Both the position numbers and the translations under genes were made by a program. From Acidobacteriota bacterium (lineage in GTDB: Bacteria > Acidobacteriota > Vicinamibacteria > Vicinamibacterales > 2-12-FULL-66-21): DNA of 52,000 nucleotides. The notes below the pieces were generated by a model. It was given only the letters and a program-made list of their open reading frames with translations. It was not told where the DNA came from and ran no database searches. Below, piece by piece: positions 16,798 through 25,918 of this stretch. Where the stretch lies: NCBI GenBank assembly GCA_003223835.1, contig QHWR01000074.1:82414-134413 (forward strand), read 5' to 3'. Every line of letters starts with the position of its first letter. The stretch's first letter is position 1.

Positions 16798-18315
16798 GTG
16801 CCGCTCGACCGCTATCTCTCGGATGCCGCGCACTTTCCGGGCGGTCACACCGCCGGCGTCATCGTCCCCCGCTCCGTGGACGAGATTCCAGCCATCGTCC
16901 GATCCGCCCCCGCGCTGCTGATCGTCGGCGCGCAGTCGTCGCTCACCGGCGGCGCCACGCCGATGGGAGAACTCGTGCTCTCCACCGAAAAGCTGACGCG
17001 CATCGTGGACATCTCGCCGACGCTCGTCCGCGTCGAGGCCGGCGTGACGGTCGCGGCGCTGCAGGAGCATCTTGCCTCGCGCGGCGCGTGGTTTCCACCC
17101 ACGCCGACGTTCACCGGCGCCTTCGCCGGGGGAATCGTGGCGACGAACGCGGCGGGCGCGGCGACGTTCAAGTACGGCGCGGTCCGCTCGTGGGTCGAGG
17201 CTTTGACCGTGGTTCTCGCCGACGGCTCGTCGCTCGCGATTCAGCGTGGCGAGCAGCGTGCGAGTGGCCGCCGTCTGCGCCTCGGCGCCGTCGACGTGCC
17301 GGTCCCCATGTATCGGATGCCGGATGTCGTGAAACGGTCGGCCGGCTACCACGCCGAGCCCGAGATGGATCCGATCGATCTGTTCATCGGCTCCGAAGGG
17401 ACGCTCGGCGCGATCACGACGGTGACGTTCCGCGTCCTGACGCCGGCGCCGACGACGGCGCTGGCGCTCGTGCCGTGCACGTCGGAGCCGCGCGCGCTCG
17501 CGCTTGTCGCGGCGCTGCGCGACGCGTCGATCGCCACGTGGCGGACGAGCGATCCCGACGGCGTGAACGTCGCCGCGATCGAGCACATGGATCGGCGGTG
17601 CCTCGAGATCCTGAAAGAGGACGGCGTCGATCGGAAGTACGACGTGACGCTGCCGTCCGGCGACGGTCTGGCGCTGCTGGTGCAGCTCGAGCTGACACCG
17701 GGCACCACGGAGGCGCAGGCGTTCGATCAGATCGCGTCGGCACAGGCGCGCGACGCGCGGGGCGGACTCGCGGCGTTCTGCCGCGTGCTCGAGCAGCACG
17801 GCGGGTTCGACGAGACCGAAATCGCGCTGCCGGGGAATGTCCGTCGCGCGGAACAGTTCGTCGCCGTCCGCGAAGCGGTCCCCGCCGGTGTGAATCGACG
17901 AGTGGGCGACGCCCAGCGCGACGTGGATGCCCGCATCGCGAAGACCGCGGCCGACATGATCGTCCCGTTCGATCGGTTTGCCGAGATGATGGAGATCTAT
18001 CGCGCCGGCTTCGTCGCGCGCGGACTCGACTTCGCCGTCTGGGGACACGTCTCCGACGGCAACGTGCACCCGAACGTGCTGCCGCGGTCGTACGCGGACG
18101 TCGAGCGTGGGAAGGAAGCGATCCTGGCGTTCGGCCGCGAGGTGACGCGGCTGGGCGGCTGTCCGCTCGCCGAGCACGGCGTGGGACGCCATCCCGTCAA
18201 GCAGGCGTTACTGCGCGGGCTTTACGGCGACGCCGGGATCGATCAGATGCGCGCCGTCAAGCGCGCGCTCGATCCGGCGTGGAAACTCGCACCAGGCGTC
18301 ATTTTCCCGGCGTGA
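16798..18315 (+). CDS. FAD-binding oxidoreductase (GlcD/lactate dehydrogenase-like, FAD_binding_4)
   Basis: FPGGHTAGVIVPRSVDEIPAIVRSAPALLIVGAQSSLTGGATPMGELVLSTEKL...GSEGTLGAITTVTFRVL...AEHGVGRHPVKQALLRGLYG. Confidence 0.88.
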   Translation: MPLDRYLSDAAHFPGGHTAGVIVPRSVDEIPAIVRSAPALLIVGAQSSLTGGATPMGELVLSTEKLTRIVDISPTLVRVEAGVTVAALQEHLASRGAWFPPTPTFTGAFAGGIVATNAAGAATFKYGAVRSWVEALTVVLADGSSLAIQRGEQRASGRRLRLGAVDVPVPMYRMPDVVKRSAGYHAEPEMDPIDLFIGSEGTLGAITTVTFRVLTPAPTTALALVPCTSEPRALALVAALRDASIATWRTSDPDGVNVAAIEHMDRRCLEILKEDGVDRKYDVTLPSGDGLALLVQLELTPGTTEAQAFDQIASAQARDARGGLAAFCRVLEQHGGFDETEIALPGNVRRAEQFVAVREAVPAGVNRRVGDAQRDVDARIAKTAADMIVPFDRFAEMMEIYRAGFVARGLDFAVWGHVSDGNVHPNVLPRSYADVERGKEAILAFGREVTRLGGCPLAEHGVGRHPVKQALLRGLYGDAGIDQMRAVKRALDPAWKLAPGVIFPA

Positions 18316-18451
18316 CGTATTTTGCGGGATTCTGATCGAATTTCGTCTTACACACCGGCGCGCAGAAATAGTACGTCTCCCCTCTGAAGTCACTCTTGCC
18401 TGCCGCGGTCTTCTCGTCGATCGTCATTCCGCAGACGGGATCTTTTACCAT
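18299..18451 (-). CDS. YHS domain protein
   Basis: MVKDPVCGMTIDEKTAAGKSDFRGETYYFCAPVCKTKFDQNPAKYVTPGK. Confidence 0.85.
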   Translation of the reverse strand: MVKDPVCGMTIDEKTAAGKSDFRGETYYFCAPVCKTKFDQNPAKYVTPGK

Positions 18452-19041
18452 CAGGACCTTCCGTGTTTGTGCGCGGGGCCGGCCGGACGTTTCGGCTCCG
18501 CGTGACCCGGTTGCTCCGCCATCTCGTCGGGCGCTTTCGGATTGAGCTTCTTCATCGCCGTCAACTCCGCCGGCGTGATCTTCGGCAGATGCCGAACGAA
18601 GAGGACGAGCCGCCACGAATCCTGCTCGCCGTGCCCCTCCTTGTCCGCCGGCTTCTCATCTTTCTCTTCATCGTCGCCGGCGAACGCAGGCATGCCGGTG
18701 AAGCGGACGCCGTTCTGAATGATGTGAAACAGCTCGCCGTCGGTCAGCGACTGCGTCCGCTCTTGTTTGAGGTCGGGCGGTTTCGGATAGAGACCGCCGC
18801 CGATCTCCGTGCTTCCGCTGCCGTCGTTCGCGTGACACACCGCGCAGTGGTCGGCGAAGTGTTCCATTCCCGCGCTCGGAATCGTGAAGCTGCGCAGCCG
18901 CAGGGCGACGGCCGTCTCGATCGGTCCCGGCTTCGCGCGCGCGCTGAACCCGTTCCGCTGGATGTACCAGATCGTCACGGCGCCGGCGACGACCAGCGCG
19001 AGAACCAGTAGCACGAGCGCTCGCAGCAATCGCATCAGCAT
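18451..19041 (-). CDS. Membrane-anchored c-type cytochrome
   Basis: MLMRLLRALVLLVLALVVAGAVTIWYIQRNG...HFADHCAVCHANDGSGSTEIGGGLYPKPPDL: one CxxCH; ATGA overlap with the YHS gene. Confidence 0.85.
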   Translation of the reverse strand: MLMRLLRALVLLVLALVVAGAVTIWYIQRNGFSARAKPGPIETAVALRLRSFTIPSAGMEHFADHCAVCHANDGSGSTEIGGGLYPKPPDLKQERTQSLTDGELFHIIQNGVRFTGMPAFAGDDEEKDEKPADKEGHGEQDSWRLVLFVRHLPKITPAELTAMKKLNPKAPDEMAEQPGHAEPKRPAGPAHKHGRS

Positions 19042-19073
19042 TGTGAGTTCCGCGTCTGTCGATCGGCCTGTCT

Positions 19074-19129
19074 TTGTTTTCCGTTCTTCTGTTTTCCGTT
19101 TTCCGTTTTCCGTTTTCCGTCTTTCTTCT
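19074..19129. repeat. Heptanucleotide repeat TTTTCCG
   Basis: gttttccgttcttctgttttccgttttccgttttccgttttccgtctttcttct. Confidence 0.9.
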
Positions 19130-19476
19130 GCGGCTATCATACGTCTCATGAGGATCGCGTGCTGGGGGGACCTACTGACGAGTTGGCCTCTCATTCGGCA
19201 GATCCGGCCAGTTGATCTTTCATCGCGGCGGGCGCGTCGTATCCGTCGATCTCCGAAGGGCATCTGTGTCCGAAATGGGCCGCGACGTTCGGACTGCTGA
19301 CACACGCCGGACGTCAGACGCGCGTCAAGTATCGCGCGCCGTACGCGATGTCGTGGACGGATCTCGATCTCGAGACGGGATATGGTCGCCGAGCGCGTCT
19401 GGTCGTCGCGCGATCGTCATTTCAAGGAAAAGGGGTTGATGCAGCGCCGGTGTCGAGAACAGCCGGGGTCACTGGA

Positions 19477-19564
19477 GAGATCTTCCGGCTGAAGCCGGAA
19501 GCCACGAATTCATTGAGGGAGCCCGTGGGCGAACTCGTGGCTTCCGCCGCGAAGCGGAAGATCG
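19477..19564. repeat. Two dispersed hairpin elements in inverted orientation
   Basis: agatcttccggctgaagccggaagccacga ... tcgtggcttccgccgcgaagcggaagatc. Confidence 0.85.
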
Positions 19565-19625
19565 CCCGTTGGCACCGTGTTTGGAACCGTGAGCTCCCGG
19601 ACCTGCATTCCAGGGAGTCTCACTC

Positions 19626-20675
19626 TTGCATATTGCCCTCGTCGCGCCCCCGTTCATCCCTGTTCCGCCCGTCGCTTACGGCGGCACCGAACTCTTCGTC
19701 GCGCACCTCGCCGAAGGTCTCTCCGCGCGCGGGCATGACGTGATCGTGTACGCCAACGGCGAGTCGCGTGTATCGTGCGAAACGCGCTGGCGCTACGCCG
19801 AGACGGACTGGCCGCCACGGCCGGGCTCGGAGACGACGCTGAAGTCCATCGACCACGCCGCCTGGTCGGTCGCCGACATCGCGCGCGAACGATTCGACGT
19901 CGTGCATCTCAACGAGGCGGTCGCGGTTCCGCTGTCGCGATTCATGTCGATGCCGGTCGTCTATACACTGCACCACCCGTTCGAACCGGATCTCTCCGCG
20001 CTGTATGCGAAGTACCCGGACGTGAACTACGTCGCGATCAGCGATGCGCAGCGCGCGCGCGAAACGGCGGCGAAGCTCCGCACGATCCACCACGGGCTCC
20101 GCGTCGAGGACTACGTGTTCGAGGATCGCAAGCAGGACTACGTCTGTTTCCTCGGCCGGATCGCGCCGGTGAAGGGGCCGCATCTGGCGATCGCGGCCGC
20201 GCGGCAGGCGGGCGTGCGCCTCAAGCTGGCGGGAGAAATCCAGCCGACCTTCAAGGATTACTGGGATCGACAGGTCGCGCCGGACATCGACGGCGCGCAG
20301 ATCGAATACGTCGGCGAAGCGGACCATCAACTGAAGAACGAACTGCTGGCGAACGCCCGCGCGCTCCTCTTTCCAATCCAGTGGGACGAACCGTTCGGCC
20401 TCGTCATGATCGAGGCGATGGCCTGCGGCACGCCGGTGCTCGCGCTCCCGGGCGGCTCCGTCGCGGAGGTCATCGCCGACGGCGAAAGCGGGCGCATCTG
20501 CGCGGACGTGGACGAGTTGGCCGAATGGGCCGTCAACCCCGGCATCGACCCGCACGACTGCCGGCGCTACGCCGAGAAGCGCTTTTCGGTGGACCGCATG
20601 GTGGACGAGTACGAGGCGCTGTACCGCGAGCTGATCGTCGGCGCGCACGTGCCCGCTGAGAAACAGAGACTGTAG
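19626..20675 (+). CDS. Glycosyltransferase family 4
   Basis: LHIALVAPPFIPVPPVAYGGTELFVAHLAEGLSARGHDV...FLGRIAPVKGPHLAIAAAR...DEPFGLVMIEAMACGTPVLALPGGSVAEV. Confidence 0.92.
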   Translation: MHIALVAPPFIPVPPVAYGGTELFVAHLAEGLSARGHDVIVYANGESRVSCETRWRYAETDWPPRPGSETTLKSIDHAAWSVADIARERFDVVHLNEAVAVPLSRFMSMPVVYTLHHPFEPDLSALYAKYPDVNYVAISDAQRARETAAKLRTIHHGLRVEDYVFEDRKQDYVCFLGRIAPVKGPHLAIAAARQAGVRLKLAGEIQPTFKDYWDRQVAPDIDGAQIEYVGEADHQLKNELLANARALLFPIQWDEPFGLVMIEAMACGTPVLALPGGSVAEVIADGESGRICADVDELAEWAVNPGIDPHDCRRYAEKRFSVDRMVDEYEALYRELIVGAHVPAEKQRL

Positions 20676-20681
20676 AACGCG

Positions 20682-22850
20682 ATGGCCGACGTCATCAAGG
20701 TCGAAGATCAGTACTACATCCTGGCGACCGCGGCGCGCGCGCGCGGCTCGTCGGCCGTGCTGAAACACGCGGACACGTTCGCGGTCTTCGACTCGCTCGG
20801 CGACATCGTCGGCGCCGGCCTCGGCGAGCAGGGACTCTACCACCAGGGCACGCGATTCCTGTCGCTCCTGCGGCTGCGTCTCGGTCACGACCGGCCGCTG
20901 CTGCTCAGCTCCCGCACGCACACCGACAACGCGGTGTTCGGCGCGGATCTCACGAACGCGGACGTCATCTCCGGCGGCGCCGTGAAGCTGCCGCGCGACG
21001 TCGTCCACATCTATCGGTCGCGGTTTCTCTGGAACGGCGTGCTGTACGAGCGGCTGCGGCTCGTCAACTACGCCGCGGACACGGTGCGGCTGACGATCGT
21101 GTACGAATTCGCCGCCGACTACGCCGATATCTTCGAGGTGCGCGGCACCCGTCGCGAGCGGCGCGGCGCGCAGCTCGGCACGCGCCGGGACGACGACTGG
21201 ATGGAAACCGGGTATCGCGGCCTCGACGGCGTCGTGCGTTGCACGCGCATCGAGTGGGATCAGCGTCCGGTTGACGTTCGCGACGAACAGGCATCGTGGG
21301 ACGTCTCGCTCGCGCCGCACGAGACGCTCACGCTCTCGATGCAGGTGAGCTGCGTCGTGGAGTCCAGTTCCGCGCCTTCAGCGCCGTCACTCGACGACGC
21401 GTATCGGATGTTGTGCGATCGACAGCGCGAGGCGGCCGCGGCGTATGCGAGGGTCGATACATCCAACAGACAATTCGACGCCTGGATCCAGCGATCGTTC
21501 GCCGACGTGCAGATGATGGCGACCGACACGGCGTACGGGCCGTATCCCTATGCGGGCGTGCCGTGGTTCAACACGGCGTTCGGGCGCGACGGCATCATCA
21601 CGGCGCTCGAGCTGCTCACGGTCAATCCGTCGCTGGCGCGCGGTGTCCTCCGGTACCTCGCAGCGACGCAGGCGGACGCGGTGGTCCCGGATCGCGACGC
21701 CGAGCCGGGCAAGATTCTCCACGAGACGCGCGGCGGCGAGATGGCGGCGCTGGGCGAGGTGCCGTTCGGGTTGTATTACGGCAGCGTCGACGCGACGCCG
21801 CTTTTCGTGGTGCTCGCCGGCGCGTATTACCGGCGGACGGCGGACCGCGCGCTGCTCGAACACCTGTGGCCGCACGTGGAGCGCGCGCTCGAATGGATCG
21901 ATCGCTACGGCGACCGCGACGGCGACGGCTTCGTCGAGTACGAGCGCCGCACGCCAACGGGGCTGGCGCACCAGGGCTGGAAGGACTCGCAGGACTCGGT
22001 GTTCCACGCGGACGGCGTGCTCGCGGACGCGCCGATCGCGCTCTGCGAAGTCCAGTCGTACGTGTTCGGCGCGCGCAAGGCCGCCGCGATGCTCGCGCGG
22101 GCGCTCGGCTCCTCGTCACGCGCCGAAGAACTGGAGCACGCGGCGGAGGATCTGCGCGGCCGATTCGAGCGCGACTTCTGGTCGGAGGAGTTGGGAATGT
22201 ACGCGCTCGCGCTGGACGGCGCGAAACGCAAATGCGTCGTACGGACGTCGAACGCGGGGCAATGTCTGCTGACGGGCATCGCGCGGCGCGACCGCGCGCG
22301 CCGCATCGCCGAATCGATGGTCTCCGGAGATCTGTTTTCGGGCTGGGGCGTGCGGACGGTGGCGGCAACCGAAGCGCGCTACAACCCGATGTCGTACCAC
22401 AACGGATCCATCTGGCCGCACGACAACGCGCTCGTGGCCGCAGGCTTTGCGCAGTACGGATTCAGCGACCTGGTGCAGCCGATCCTGGCGGCCCTCTTCG
22501 ATGCGAGCCTCCATGTCGAGCGCCACCGGCTGCCCGAGTTGTTCTGCGGCTTCCGCCGCCGCAGCGACGAAGCGCCGACGCTCTATCCGGTCGCGTGCTC
22601 GCCGCAAGCCTGGTCGGCGGGGAGCGTGTTCCTGCTGCTGCAGGCCTCGCTCGGACTGACGATCGACGCGACGCAGCGCCGCGTGGCCGTCGCGCACGCG
22701 GAGCTGCCGCCGTTTCTGGAGCGGGTCACCATCCGCGACCTTCGGATCGCCGACGCGTCCGTCGACCTGCTGTTCGAGCGCCGCGCGCGCGACGTCGGCG
22801 TCACCGTCCTCGAACGGCGGGGCGACGTCGAAGTCGCCATCACGAAATAG
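20682..22850 (+). CDS. Amylo-alpha-1,6-glucosidase / glycogen debranching enzyme-like
   Basis: N-terminal GDE domain (LKHADTFAVFDSLGDI...GLYHQGTRFLSLL) and (alpha/alpha)6 C-terminal domain (PWFNTAFGRDGIITALELL...GWKDSQDSVFHADG...YHNGSIWPHDNALVAAG). Confidence 0.92.
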   Translation: MADVIKVEDQYYILATAARARGSSAVLKHADTFAVFDSLGDIVGAGLGEQGLYHQGTRFLSLLRLRLGHDRPLLLSSRTHTDNAVFGADLTNADVISGGAVKLPRDVVHIYRSRFLWNGVLYERLRLVNYAADTVRLTIVYEFAADYADIFEVRGTRRERRGAQLGTRRDDDWMETGYRGLDGVVRCTRIEWDQRPVDVRDEQASWDVSLAPHETLTLSMQVSCVVESSSAPSAPSLDDAYRMLCDRQREAAAAYARVDTSNRQFDAWIQRSFADVQMMATDTAYGPYPYAGVPWFNTAFGRDGIITALELLTVNPSLARGVLRYLAATQADAVVPDRDAEPGKILHETRGGEMAALGEVPFGLYYGSVDATPLFVVLAGAYYRRTADRALLEHLWPHVERALEWIDRYGDRDGDGFVEYERRTPTGLAHQGWKDSQDSVFHADGVLADAPIALCEVQSYVFGARKAAAMLARALGSSSRAEELEHAAEDLRGRFERDFWSEELGMYALALDGAKRKCVVRTSNAGQCLLTGIARRDRARRIAESMVSGDLFSGWGVRTVAATEARYNPMSYHNGSIWPHDNALVAAGFAQYGFSDLVQPILAALFDASLHVERHRLPELFCGFRRRSDEAPTLYPVACSPQAWSAGSVFLLLQASLGLTIDATQRRVAVAHAELPPFLERVTIRDLRIADASVDLLFERRARDVGVTVLERRGDVEVAITK

Positions 22851-22868
22851 CTTCCAGCTTCCAGCTGC
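22851..22868. repeat. Short CTTCCAG repeat remnant
   Basis: gcttccagcttccagctg immediately after the debranching-enzyme stop; same unit as the element at 31966. Confidence 0.6.
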
Positions 22869-23110
22869 CACCCGAACCGAGAAGCCCCGCGGCAGCGGCC
22901 GATGCGATCGATCGCTGGTCGAGCGAACGCATTCCCGTCAGGCTGATCGGGAATGCCGCCGAGGCGCTGTGGGCTGGCGACCGGTCTCGTGCTCTCCACC
23001 GACACGGGCGCGCTGGGGGCTGGTGCAGGGACAGGGTGCTGAGGAAAAGCGGGCCGAGTGCTAGGATTGGGGCTTCCCCCAGGTGTTTCTTGTCTGCCAG
23101 GAGGTCCGCT

Positions 23111-23626
23111 ATGAACGAACTCGACATGTTTCTGGGCGCGTGGGAGCGCGAGTCGGAGAGCACGCTGAAGCTGCTGCGTGCGCTGCCGGCGGCGCAGTAC
23201 GATTTTCGGCCTGATGCCGGCGGCCGATCGCTCGGCGAGCTGGCGTGGCATCTCGCCGAGGGTGACGCCTACATGAGCTACGGGATCGAGAATGGCACGT
23301 TCGCGATGGACGCGAAGCCGCCGAACATCGAGCGTCCGCGTCAGGTCGAGGCGCTCGCGCCCGGCTACGAGCGGATCCACCGCGAGGCGGTTGCGCGGAT
23401 CCGGAAGCTGAAGCCGGAGGATCTGGATCGCACCGTGTCTTTCTTCGACGGCAGGGGGGTCCCGATCCGCGACATTCTGTGGGGATTCATCATTTCCCAC
23501 GGCATCCATCACCGCGGTCAGCTCAGCCTGATGTGTCGGCTCGCCGGCGGTTGTGCGCCCGGGCTGTACGGGCCGAACCGCGAGGAGACCGCCGCGATGC
23601 GCGCCGCCGCCGCCGCGCGCGCATAG
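23111..23626 (+). CDS. DinB family protein
   Basis: MNELDMFLGAWERESESTLKLLRALPAAQYDFRPDAGGRSLGELAWHLAEGD...SHGIHHRGQLSLMCRLAG. Confidence 0.88.
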   Translation: MNELDMFLGAWERESESTLKLLRALPAAQYDFRPDAGGRSLGELAWHLAEGDAYMSYGIENGTFAMDAKPPNIERPRQVEALAPGYERIHREAVARIRKLKPEDLDRTVSFFDGRGVPIRDILWGFIISHGIHHRGQLSLMCRLAGGCAPGLYGPNREETAAMRAAAAARA

Positions 23627-23642
23627 CGTCAGCCGTTCCTCG

Positions 23643-23668
23643 AGCCCGCCTCGTCCTCGAGGCGGGCT
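23643..23668 (+). terminator. Rho-independent-like terminator
   Basis: agcccgcctcg-tcct-cgaggcgggct followed by tctctcattt, 17 nt after the DinB stop. Confidence 0.75.
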
Positions 23669-23822
23669 TCTCTCATTTCGCGCATCGGTGACGAGGAGCG
23701 ACGTCGGCGACGCAACATTGCCGTGACTGTCCGTCGCCGTGCACCCGACCGTGGTCGTGCCGACCGCTCTCGCCTGGCATCTAGTGTTAGACTGTGTACA
23801 TCATCACACAATCGATCACAAA

Positions 23823-24008
23823 TGCTCGAAATCGTTTCTCGCCGCGGAAGCGATCGCCGCGTTCGTCGACGCGGAGAGTTGGCAACTCGATGAGATTCAG
23901 ATGGGGCTTCACGAGCTCGACGGGGACGTGACCGTCGACCACAAGCAGGTCTCGACGTGGCTTCGTTCGTGGGGAGGCAAGCGTGAGCGAAAGGCTCCTC
24001 GCGTGTGA
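23823..24008 (+). pseudogene. N-terminally truncated ParD/RHH-type antitoxin remnant
   Basis: CSKSFLAAEAIAAFVDAESWQLDEIQMGLHELDGDVTVDHKQVSTWLRSWGGKRERKAPRV; the RHH beta-strand segment expected before RSKSFLAAEAI is absent. Confidence 0.65.
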
Positions 24009-24289
24009 ACATCGTCTGGTCGCGGCAGGCCATCGGTCATCTCGCGCAGTTACGGACGTACATCGCCCGTGACAGTCCAGGCGCGGCAGCCCGAGTCGCT
24101 GCTACCTTGCTGGATGCCGTCGAACGTCTCGAGGAGTTTCCCAACATCGGTCGTCCGGGTCGAGTGGCTGGCACACGCGAGTTAGTCGTTCCGGGTACTC
24201 CCTATGTGATCCCATACAGGCTGCGGGGCGACCGCCTTGAAATCATCGCCGTCTTCCACGGGCGTCAGAAATGGCCGAAGCGGCTTTGA
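24005..24289 (+). CDS. ParE/RelE-superfamily toxin
   Basis: MNIVWSRQAIGHLAQLRTYIARDSPGAAARVAATLLDAVERLEEFPNIGRPGRVAGTRELVVPGTPYVIPYRLRGDRLEIIAVFHGRQKWP. Confidence 0.9.
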   Translation: MNIVWSRQAIGHLAQLRTYIARDSPGAAARVAATLLDAVERLEEFPNIGRPGRVAGTRELVVPGTPYVIPYRLRGDRLEIIAVFHGRQKWPKRL

Positions 24290-24309
24290 AGCGGGTGCAA
24301 CACTGCGCA

Positions 24310-25764
24310 TCAGGCGGTCAGGGCCGGCGACGATCGCATGTGCTCGATTGCGCCGGCCAGCTTCCGGACGCCGGCGTCCAGCGCCGAGGGCAGCACGCTC
24401 GTGAAGCACAAGCGCAGCTGCGAATCGCCGGCGGGATCCGGATAGAACGCCGGGCCCGCGACGAACGCGACGCCGGCGGCCAGCGCGCGCTCGAGCAGCG
24501 CGGTCGCGCTCATCCCCGGCTCCAGCCGGCACCAGACGTACAGCCCGCCCTGCGGGCGCGCGAACCGCAGCGCGCCGGCGGGCACGTGACGCTGGAGCGC
24601 CGCAAGCATCAGCCCCGAGCGGCGCGCGTGCTCCGCGCGGATCCGTTTCAGGTGCGCGTCGAACGCGCCCTGCCTGATCAGCCGCGCCATCGCGAATTGG
24701 ACGAGGTTCTGCGTGTGCGGGTCGAGACGCTGCTTCATGATCGCGATCTGCTCGACGATCGACGGCGCCGCGGCGATCCAGCCAAGCCGCAGCCCGGGCG
24801 CCAGCACCTTCGAGAACGAGTTGAGATGGATCACGAGGTTGTGCCCGTCCAGCTCCCGCAGCGTCGGCGGCGCCGGTTCGTTGAAGTACAGATCGTGATA
24901 CGTCGCATCCTCGACGATCGGCACGCGATACCGCTGCGCGAGCGTCAGCAGCTCGCGCCGGATCCGGATCGGCATCGTGATGCCCGTGGGATTCTGGAAG
25001 GTCGGGTTCGTGTAGACCAGCTTCGGCCGGTAGCGCACGAGCAGATCCTCCAGCTCGTCGACGTCGCCCGCGGCGACGTCCCAGCCAATCAGCTTCGCGC
25101 CCGCCGCGCGGAACGACTGAATCGCGCCAAGGTAGCCGGGGCGATCGACGATCACCGCGTCACCGGGATCGATCAGACACCGGGCGAGCAGATCGAGCCC
25201 CTGTTGCGCGCCGCCCAGAATCAGCACGCGCTCGCGCGGAACGCCGTAGCGATCCGAGATCGCATGACGGAATTCCGGCTGACCCTCCGTCGGCCCGTGC
25301 CGCCACGCCGACGCGGGATCGTTGCGGAGCACGTGCGCGACCGCTTCCTGGAACGCGTCGTTCGGAAAGAAGTCGATCGCCGGCTCGCCGGCCGCGAGCG
25401 AGAGCATCCGCGGATCGGACGCGTGACGGACGACATCACGAAGCGTGGAGTCGCTCGTGCGCAGCGCGGCGGCGGCAATCTTGCCGCGCCACGCGAACGG
25501 CGTCCCCTCGGGCTCCGGCGGCGCGCACACGAACGTGCCGCGCCCGACATACCCGCGCAGCAAGCCGCGCGACTCCAGCTCCCGATACGCGCTGACGACG
25601 GTCGTCCGGCTGATCTTGAGCCGCCCGGCGAGCGTGCGTTCCGGCGGCACGCGCGCGCCCGACGGCAGATCGCCCCGCGCGATCGCCGATTCGAGCAGCG
25701 TGACCAGATGGCTATAAAGGGGGCGCGAGGTGCGGACGAAGTCGGTCTCGAGCGACGCCAGCAT
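24310..25764 (-). CDS. MocR-type PLP-dependent aminotransferase / GntR-family transcriptional regulator
   Basis: SRPLYSHLVTLLESAIARGDLPSGARVPPERTLAGRLKISRTTVVSAYRELESRGLL (wHTH) plus a fold type I aminotransferase domain; GGAGGG upstream of the ATG. Confidence 0.92.
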   Translation of the reverse strand: MLASLETDFVRTSRPLYSHLVTLLESAIARGDLPSGARVPPERTLAGRLKISRTTVVSAYRELESRGLLRGYVGRGTFVCAPPEPEGTPFAWRGKIAAAALRTSDSTLRDVVRHASDPRMLSLAAGEPAIDFFPNDAFQEAVAHVLRNDPASAWRHGPTEGQPEFRHAISDRYGVPRERVLILGGAQQGLDLLARCLIDPGDAVIVDRPGYLGAIQSFRAAGAKLIGWDVAAGDVDELEDLLVRYRPKLVYTNPTFQNPTGITMPIRIRRELLTLAQRYRVPIVEDATYHDLYFNEPAPPTLRELDGHNLVIHLNSFSKVLAPGLRLGWIAAAPSIVEQIAIMKQRLDPHTQNLVQFAMARLIRQGAFDAHLKRIRAEHARRSGLMLAALQRHVPAGALRFARPQGGLYVWCRLEPGMSATALLERALAAGVAFVAGPAFYPDPAGDSQLRLCFTSVLPSALDAGVRKLAGAIEHMRSSPALTA

Positions 25765-25918
25765 GGGACCCTCCCAAAAGGAGAACTGTGGATCAGGTGG
25801 GTCGGCGAAGTCGAGGTCCAATTGAGGCGTGGCAGGCCAGGAAGTCAAGGCCAATGGGCCTGATGGCGGGTTTCTCGAGGCTTCGGAGAAGTCCAATTCC
25901 GCGGCGGCCCTCGCCGCG

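Noticed and set aside
19140-19470. Possible degraded gene (fragments such as CPKWAATFGLLTHAGRQTRVKYRAPYAMSWTDLDLE in one frame and MVAERVWSSRDRHFKEKGLMQ in another)
   Set aside because: No recognisable family and multiple frame breaks; could be a pseudogene but is not supportable without homology search.
21296-23626. 776-aa plus-strand ORF overlapping the debranching enzyme in another frame
   Set aside because: Only its C-terminal part (DinB, from ATG 23111) is real; the rest is out-of-frame Arg/Gly-rich sequence.
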